Origin: Oreohelix idahoensis
Lineage: Eukaryota; Mollusca; Gastropoda; Stylommatophora; Oreohelicidae
Direction of reading: 5' to 3'
DNA length: 64,000 nt
Assembly: GCA_024509875.1 (NCBI GenBank)
Contig: JAMPIV010022931.1
Span: 310,001 to 374,000 of the forward strand
The notes beneath the pieces are model-generated. The model was not told where the DNA came from, searched no databases, and saw nothing but the letters and a program-made list of their open reading frames with translations. The position numbers and the translations under genes were made by a program. How positions within the stretch are numbered: position 1 is the first letter of the stretch; every line of letters begins with the position of its first letter. Shown piece after piece: positions 57,275-64,000 of this stretch.

Positions 57275-59456
57275 CACTGACAAACAACATTTTCCTTTCT
57301 TATATAAGAATAAGTGTTCTTAGGTCAGTTTCTTGCGCTGAATTCAAATTTGAAATCCGTTTATCTCTATTACATCGGGTACTTAACATTTTTGTGAATA
57401 AATATATTTTTGGGAAACCGTTATTTGCTCCGTTTCATTTTTACTATATAGCTTATTAAAAATTAATAAAATGCAAAATAATTCTACTTTTTATACTGCT
57501 AAAAAATGCATGACATATGTTACGCTATTTTTCAAATAGTTACTGTATTTTGAAATAATTCTGAGCGAAATATGGCTTCTAGAAGTTGTAGAAATTCGGC
57601 TGATCTGTTCTGTTACGTGTGCGGATATTTTACCAATCGTGTTCACCAGAAAAACTTTACACCATTACTAAAGAAAGCATATGAACTTTATTTCGATTCG
57701 AAAGTTGATGATGCAAATAAATCTTGGAAGCCAAATGCAGTTTGTTCGACTTGTGCAAATACATTGGCAGGTTGGTTACGAAAATCGCCGAAGCATAAGT
57801 CGATGCCTTTTGGAGTGCCAGTAATATGGCTTGAACCGACAAATCATGCTACTGATTGTTACTTCTGCTTGACAAAAATCCATGGTTTCACTTTTAAAAC
57901 TAGAAAGTCTGTGGTTTATCCAAATATTGAACCGGTTTCGAAACCAGTGCCTCATGATCCAATCACGTTTCCGATCCCAGTTCCACCAGAACAATATCCG
58001 TTGGACGTGAATGAACCATCAGAAAGTGATAGTTTACCTGCTTTAGAAACTAATTCTGACTCGGATTATATACCGGTGAATGATGGTGTTCACTTAATTA
58101 ACCATTCACAACTTTCAGATCTAATACGTGATCTCGCTGTTATCAAAGGACAACCGGAATTACTCGGTTCGCGACTCAAAGAATGGAATTTTTTTAGCGC
58201 CCAATACTCCAAGATCTAAATTTCATCATAGACACAGAGAACTTGTTCAATACTTTGAGATGGATGATGACATTTGCTATTGCAAAAATGTAAAAGGTCT
58301 AATGGTGCACCTCGGTCATGAGCACATAGTCAACGAATGGCGAATTTTCGTCGACTCCTCCAAGACTAGTCTAAAAGCCTTGTTATTGCGTAACGGAAAT
58401 TTATTTTCATCAATTCCAGTCGCCTACTCTGTTAATATGAAAGAAACTTATGACAATATGGCTATACTTTTGGCAAAAATAAAGTACAATGACTACCAAT
58501 GGTGGATTTGTGGAGACCTTAAGGTCATTGCAATTCTCACGGGCATGCAGACTGGGTATACTAAATTTTGTTGCTTCCTATGTGAATGGGACAGCCGCAA
58601 CAGACAGGAACATTATGCAAGAAAGGTGTGGCCTATCAGGGATCGTATGCAGCTTGGGCATAAAATGTAATACACGACCTATTAATTAACAAAGACAGCA
58701 TCATTTTACCACCGTTACATATAAAGTTGGGGCTCATGAAGAATTTCGTAAAAGCGTTAGATAAAACGAGCAAAGCTTTCACTTATCTTCGAGAAAGGTT
58801 TCCGCAAGTTAGCGATGCAAAGATAAAGGAAGGTATCTTTGTAGGACCTCAGATTAGGTAAGTTTATTGCAGACAAACTATTCGAGAACTTGTTACATGG
58901 TAGTGAACTTCGCGCATGGATGGCATTCAAATCGATCGTCGATAACTTTCTGGGAAATCACAAATCTGTCGTCTATGTGCATATTGTTAAGCAGTGCATA
59001 GATGCATACAGAATTATGGGCTGTAACATGTCCTTCAAAATCCATTTGCTCGATTTGCATCTTGACGTTTTCCCTGACAACCTTGGCGAAGTCAGCGATG
59101 AACATGGAGAACGATTCCATCAAGATATCGCCATAATGGAGTCACGTTATCAAGGACGGTGGAGTGTGACCATGCTTGCCGATTATTGTTGGATGCTTCA
59201 TCGCGATGTACCACATGCCATTCACCGACGAAAGTCGACTGCAAAGAAATTCAAGCCTACGTAACTGTTATACTTCTTGTACGAATGATGTTGTAATACT
59301 GTATAAGTTGTTAAAAAACTTCAATTGCGTATTTCTAGAGAACCCGACCTGATAGAGAAAAACGGTTTGCAGATTTAAAAACAGCGCATTAAAATTAACC
59401 AGAAAAACATCGAAATGTTAGAGAAAGAAAAAAAAAATTTTTTTTGTTAGCCAGTG
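57275..59456 (+). mobile_element. 2.18-kb DNA transposon of unplaced superfamily, nested in piggyBac
   Basis: Inverted ends CACTGACAAACAA at 57275 and CACTGGCTAACAA read inward from 59456 (11 of 13 equal). TTA on both sides (57272-57274 and 59457-59459). Removing the element and one TTA rejoins the piggyBac reading frame (TLIT/YLLSRG). Inside is one gene, 57572-59264, whose product is the putative transposase. A 3-bp TWA target is known for PIF-Harbinger, but the protein does not look like a Harbinger transposase. Confidence 0.88.
57572..59264 (+). pseudogene. Putative DDE-type transposase, unclassified family
   Basis: Three overlapping or adjacent frames make one protein. 57572-58219: cysteine pairs FCYVCG, CSTCANTL and DCYFC (a possible zinc-binding DNA-recognition part), an acidic linker, then LLGSRLKEWN. 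58128-58670: WRIFVDSSKTSLKALLL (candidate first Asp, codon at 58353), WWICGDLKV (candidate second Asp, 58515) and CCFLCEWDSR. A bridging frame near 58675-58860 has LPPLHIKLGLMKNFVKALD. 58890-59264: LGNHKS, GCNMSFKIHLL and SDEHGERFHQDI (candidate Glu, about 59100), ending in LADYCWMLHRDVP. Breaks are near 58190 (T run), 58660 (A run) and 58858. I know this protein only as a recurrent uncharacterised family in animal genomes. The DDE assignment is inference. Confidence 0.75.
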
Positions 59457-59459
59457 TTA

Positions 59460-60556
59460 TCAGTGTATCCACAGTGTAGTATCTGTCAGCAAATACATGG
59501 TGGCCCTTCCCAATTCCTTGCAGCAAGAAATCAAATATCTTCACCGCCTGACTTGTTGTAGAGTCCTTAGCAAGAATATATGATGTATTCTTCCCAAAGT
59601 ATGTCAATACAGAATAGACATATCCAGTGGCAGAATCACACAATCCAAAGGTCTTAATGTGATACTTACTTGGCTTTGTTGCATTGTACTGCTTGTGTTT
59701 CCAGCGTCCATTATACCCAATAACCATTTCATCAATGGCTAAATTCTGAAATGGATAAAATGCATCCTAGAACTTCGCAACGAGCAAATTTAAAAAAAGG
59801 CTCTATTTTGTCCTTCCCTTCTGAATCAGCATCTCCAACATGCATCATTGTATGGTAAATTATTTCAAACCTAGATCTTGAAAACATATTGCCATACCAG
59901 GATGTATAATTATGAGGTGTATGTGCCCAATAATCTTTTACCGATGGCTTTTTATCTAAACCCATCGCAGTTGTTACTGCGAAACATTTCAAAAGCTCAT
60001 AGTCAGTGACAGGTTTCCAAGCAGCAGACGAAGATCTGTTTGAAGATGGGGGTTTTGAATTCTTTACTTCAGCATAGTCATTTATTACTTTGACCAAAGA
60101 ATGTAAAACATCTGGTGTCAGCAATGTAAGCCAGCGATCAAGCACAGAGGAAGTTGCATCAAGATTTGCTTGCAAACCTGGTTCATGAGTTGGATCAAAA
60201 TAAAAACTATTTTTTGTTTCACCCTCAGTCACTTGCTCCCATTGTTCTCTTATTTTAGTTAGGCCTACAGTATTTCCTGCACTATTTCCTGCACTATTGG
60301 TAACTCTAACCGAGGTTTTCGCTCTTTTACGACCCACTGATGGCCCAGGACTTCTAATATCTTCATTGCTTGAATTTTCACTTCTAGTGTTATCATCACT
60401 GCCATAAAATTCACTACCTGAATAAATGTCCACATTGTTTTCACTGTCCTCATCGTCGCTAGAACTATCAATCAATTGCTGAAATAAGTTTCTAGCCTGT
60501 TCAGCAGTTAGACGAGGTGTACGTGCGTTTTTTGTGGCGCTATCATTCGTTGCCAT
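59460..60556 (-). pseudogene. piggyBac transposase, N-terminal and core part
   Basis: Starts MATNDSATKNARTPRLTAEQ with an acidic, serine-rich region (DSSSDDEDSENN). WKPVTDYELLKCFAVTTAMG and YWAHTPHNYTSWYGNMFSRS are typical piggyBac domain lines. After a frameshift near 59760 comes AIDEMVIGYNGRWKHKQYNA with the first catalytic Asp, FGLCDSATGYVYSVLTYFGK, then HHVFADRYYTVDTLIT with the second. Interrupted there by the nested transposon; continues at 57271. Transposase that cuts and pastes at TTAA. Confidence 0.92.
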
Positions 60557-60825
60557 AGTAAACAGTTTTGCGATTTGGTAACTAACCTGAAACGTGTAAT
60601 AAATATGAATATAATATCACTTTTGAGAGGCACAAATTTACCCACGCTTTGGAATGTCGTTTTCCGGTGTTAAATTAAAATCTCGAACCAGATCAGAATG
60701 TGTTTCGTCATATATTTCATTCGTTCGTTTTCTTACTAAACTTAGAAAGCCGATGGGAGCGGTTTGCCGTCCAAATGTGTTTCATTCGTAAGCCGCCCCC
60801 ATCGGCTTGCGGTAGTTAATGAGTT

Positions 60826-61580
60826 TTAAGGTTGGGATACAATGTTTCTATAATTCTGAGTGTACGGGCTACAATAATTCTTTACCCGTAGAGTATGGGG
60901 TTTTATATTTATATAATATGGATTTTTTTGAAGATTGTTCATTTTGTTTTATAATCTGGATATTGTAACGTTTGTTTAACTTGGAGTTCATGTCGTCAAT
61001 GCTGTCCTCAAAATATTATCTATATGTTTATTTATGAGAGAATTGTATCACCTATCTCTTTTACAAAGTTGGGAGTCCATCTCAGATTCTTTTAACTGCA
61101 TGGATAAAGCTGTGCTGTTACTCTGCTGCTCTTATGGAGTCAATAACATTGGAGGATACACTCTTTTGCTTTTTTGTCCTCACCACATAGGCAAGTTTGT
61201 CTGTCTGGATTTCAGTTTGTTGATCAGATGATGTTTGCGTCTGCAATGGTTGCTTCTCAGTCTGAAAATACTCACTTCATCTCTTCTTGACAAGGAGTTG
61301 TATGATTCAGCTGTATCAGACTCTGACGATCCTTCTGTCATTTTTATTTAAACGTCTTACGCATTATTGGTTTTATCTCCTGTATGTGTCTCCGACTTTA
61401 GTTTGGTGTTTGTTCTCTCTTAGCTGGCAACTCTATCTGCATTCTCATTTTCATATATCTTGTAGTGGGTAGGGATCCACCGCACTATTACATATATATA
61501 AATAAAATAACTCACGGTTTCCATTAGTGCTTCTGAAAGGCAGTTCTATTTGTTTCTTTTTTTCTGAGTGCAGCTATAAC
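60826..61580 (+). repeat. Spacer H3, block copy 3, last part
   Basis: Matches 24020-24775 and 39640-41234. The frame at 61034-61231 is shared with 24223 and 39856 but resembles nothing known. No gene. Confidence 0.8.
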
Positions 61581-61792
61581 TGAGTGTCTATGAGAGTCTT
61601 TGACGAACAATATCTTGTCTCTAACAGAGAGTCTGTTAGGAACGCTATCTTTTCTCTAACAGAGAGTCTGTGAAGAACACTATCTTGTTTTTAACAGAGA
61701 GTCTGTGAGGACCACTATCTTGTCTGTAACAGAGAGTCTGTCGTGGACGCTATCCTGTCTCTAACAGAGAGTCTGTGAGGAACACTATCTCA
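61581..61792 (+). repeat. 35-bp minisatellite, about 6 units
   Basis: Shortest of the three paralogous arrays. Confidence 0.92.
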
Positions 61793-62527
61793 TCGAGGGT
61801 AAATTCTGAGTTAAATGGGATGGTGGAATAAGAAAGGGGACCCATAAGTATGTGTCGCGAAGTGCAATACTCAGGAGAGCGTTTCGTTTCTATTCTTTTA
61901 CCATAGTTATTGGTGGTATCAGAAGAAAGTACTATTTCTGGATCAAGAAGGGAACAGCGGCCTAAGCTTTAAGACGAGAAGGACCATCTTTGTAGTCTCT
62001 CCCTGACATTTCTGGGAAACGACATACACCCGACAACCTTGACCAGTGACGAGCGTGAGTAGTGTAAAAAGAACCAATACCGTCATTGGCAGCTGAGTTT
62101 AATATATATGCTGCCACTTGAACTTCTTGTAAAAATTTACTTCCTATCACGACCGTGATGATAACTTTTTCTTGATCCATAACTATTCAAGTTATTTTCA
62201 AATTGTTAAACTTAAATGATTATTACCTTTTTGTTATTTGTGATTATGCAAATTTAACTTCGATTTAATCATATTAAAATGTACTGCATGTTTGTCTCAG
62301 TCAATTTACTACACACACTCGAAACAGAGCTATACCAGAATAATAAGAATTCCACTGAGTAAATCAGAGGTGGGGCTTGAACAAGCTAAGATCAATCATT
62401 GTTTAATTCTTTACAAAAGTTGTCGGCAGATTCTAGAAATAACGTGCTCAGCCAAAGCAGCATTGTTTTCGCTTATCTGAATATCTCGTGAACACTCCAT
62501 TGAGATAGAAGCGTCATTACCCTTCTA
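61793..62527 (+). repeat. Spacer H4, block copy 3
   Basis: Matches 25116-25865. No gene. Confidence 0.8.
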
Positions 62528-62736
62528 CAGGGTGTTTATAAAGTCGCTGTGCAGTGAATTTGAAAAATATTTTAGAAATTACGTCACGAATGATGCAAAT
62601 TTACGTCATGATATTCTGTGTTCCACAATCCCGTGTGCAGCATTACACAACAAGCTCCAATTGAAAACCACATTTCTGGTGACGTAGTCTCGCCCGGGCG
62701 TAAATTTCACTGCACAGCGACTTTATAAACACCCTG
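62528..62736. mobile_element. 209-bp mariner-type MITE
   Basis: 31-bp perfect terminal inverted repeats starting CAGGGTGTTTATAAAGTCGC, TA on both sides (62526-62527 and 62737-62738). The empty paralogous site, TA at 25864-25865 in CCCTTCTATTTACAG, proves the insertion. No coding. Confidence 0.95.
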
Positions 62737-62738
62737 TA

Positions 62739-63456
62739 TTTACAGATCTGCCAAGAATAATCAAGTGCGAAGGTAAAACACCTTTGAAGCCCATATTAGA
62801 TACTCTTAAGTTTTGGCCACTGTTGGACCACTACTGCAAAGCAAGGGAGGCAATACCGTCACAAGCAGTTATGATAGTGAAAATATTGCCTCAACCATCG
62901 GAGGGCCGTACAATAGCAACCACCTGGATTAAAGTTACAAGTGGTGCAGGAAATAATGTAACTAAAGAACGAAAACAACGGCAGAAAGTTAGTGAGGATC
63001 AAACATCAAATAGTTTTCGTTTCGTCCCAACTGGTGAACCAGGTCTGCATACAAATTTTGAGATTTTATAGAAGTGGTTAGGTGTGATTATGTAAGCTGC
63101 CAATAATGTAAATATTAGGCAGTATGTCTACATGGTAATCACCTACAGAAGGGCATTAACTGCCTTAGAAACAAACAACATGTTAGTAAGTTGATAATTT
63201 AAAAAAAAAATTGAAACTTTGTTTGTCTTTCAATCAATTAATATTATTAATAATATTTATTTACCAGTAAACATACCTTTTTCAGCTTATTGTACATTAA
63301 TAGTACATTCATTTATCTTTAAAATGACGTGTAATTTATAAAAATCTGTAAACAATTACAAAATTACAGCTTACTTTGTGCATACACCTACAGGATGAAA
63401 ATGGGAACACAATTTAATTAAGCCACAGAGTATTTTCCAACTCGATAGTGAATGTG
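62739..63456 (+). pseudogene. piggyBac deletion derivative, copy 2
   Basis: 62784-63071 reads TKERKQRQKVSEDQTSNSFR and FVPTGEPGLHTNFEIL, which aligns with TKIREQWEQVTEGETKNSF and FDPTHEPGLQANLDA of the piggyBac protein at 60556 downwards. The rest of the transposase is deleted. The 3' region is like 26755-26941, and the right end is bordered by TTAA at 63457-63460. Non-autonomous. Confidence 0.8.
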
Positions 63457-63478
63457 TTAAGTATAATGTAGATGAGTG

Positions 63479-64000
63479 ATGTTTAAATATAAATAAACAA
63501 ATAAAAAGGTATTAGATCAGTTTTACAAATTAACGGTACACAAGAATTCCGGCACGTTTCGGGTTTGACCCATCGTCGCCACAGTTACAAATAAACAACA
63601 AGGACAAGAAATATAGACAAGTTAAAGAAATATACGATAGACACTTCACAACACGTAATGTGTATATAATAACATACATGAAATATAACAACACAGGTGA
63701 AGAGCAATAAAAAACCAAGGAAAATACAAAAACCGAAAAAATATACTGACACTTAATTCAACAATCAACGAAAATCAAAAGCTGAAAATAGAATAACCAA
63801 ACAACAAGCCCCGATATGACACTATCGGCAAAAGATACAGAGAAGCGGTAAATACAATGACGACAGGAATCACAAATGTTGAGTACTTTATTACGATACA
63901 ACAATCTTGTAAGCTAAATAGCTTTTAACTAACTGTCTTTATTCGCTACACAACCAGCCATTGATGTTGTGAACTCTTATCAATTTTCCACACACCATTG
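63479..64000 (-). repeat. Penelope-type tail, family B, copy 5 (runs off the window)
   Basis: Same as 11411-11960. On the minus strand helix II and GAAACG are intact but the CTGACGA box has lost one base (CGACGA), so the ribozyme is presumably dead. Confidence 0.72.

Larger units (their letters stand above)
55216..60825 (-). mobile_element. piggyBac transposon, near full length, with nested transposon
   Basis: Flanked by TTAA (55212-55215 and 60826-60829). Inner ends match as inverted repeats: CATTAACTACCG at 55222 and again read from the right end. Contains the transposase on the minus strand in pieces, a 395-bp triplication in the 3' region and a 2182-bp foreign transposon. The flanking H3 sequence is continuous across the insertion. 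Confidence 0.93.

Noticed and set aside
57275..59456. PIF-Harbinger element, because of the TTA target
   Set aside because: The encoded protein lacks the look of a Harbinger transposase and no Myb-like second gene is present. Left unclassified.

Overview
The window reads as repeat-packed, AT-rich eukaryotic nuclear DNA from an animal, most likely an aquatic invertebrate. The repertoire supports this: Ty3/gypsy elements with integrase upstream of reverse transcriptase, Penelope-like elements, piggyBac, IS630-Tc1-mariner, hAT, several LINE tails and tRNA-like SINE heads. I cannot name the phylum. I found no host gene, no rRNA and no prokaryotic feature. Almost every protein-coding stretch is a broken transposon gene.

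The scaffold is a long repeat block present about three times head to tail: a Penelope-type tail, a spacer, a ~290-bp repeat called R1 here, a ~2-kb spacer, a 35-bp minisatellite, another spacer and a piggyBac derivative. R1 starts at 22261, 37920 and 50899. A second block ('unit A': 1-837 with 10304-11410; 30301-36174 with insertions; 43255-43398) precedes the tails. Because the copies are paralogous, empty sites for many insertions lie in the same window, so element boundaries and target-site duplications can be read directly.

Region by region. 838-10303: Ty3/gypsy element with two 1.47-kb LTRs (TSD GACGT) and a mariner/pogo-like MITE in its gag-pol junction. 12394-22260: second gypsy element on the minus strand, with a 2.36-kb 5' LTR and a truncated 3' LTR. 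A Penelope-like insertion in inverted-repeat form sits in its protease-integrase junction, with a hammerhead-ribozyme core in each arm. 22261-30300: second half of block copy 1, then a LINE graveyard. 30301-42086: block copy 2 with two solo LTRs and two LINE tails. 42277-43018: 21-bp satellite. 43399-47712: piggyBac-type element containing a Sailor-like (DD82E-type) transposon that itself contains a hAT remnant. 47735-64000: block copy 3, carrying a solo LTR (52429-54990), a full-length piggyBac (55216-60825) and, inside that piggyBac, a 2.18-kb transposon (57275-59456). That inner transposon has its own TIRs, a TTA duplication and a transposase-like protein that I cannot place in a named superfamily.

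The genes do not form operons or pathways; each works or worked only for its own element. The most promising items for new biology are the unplaced DDE-type transposon at 57275-59456, the inverted Penelope unit with paired hammerhead cores at 15872-18146, and the two gypsy elements with copia-like pol order and very long LTRs.
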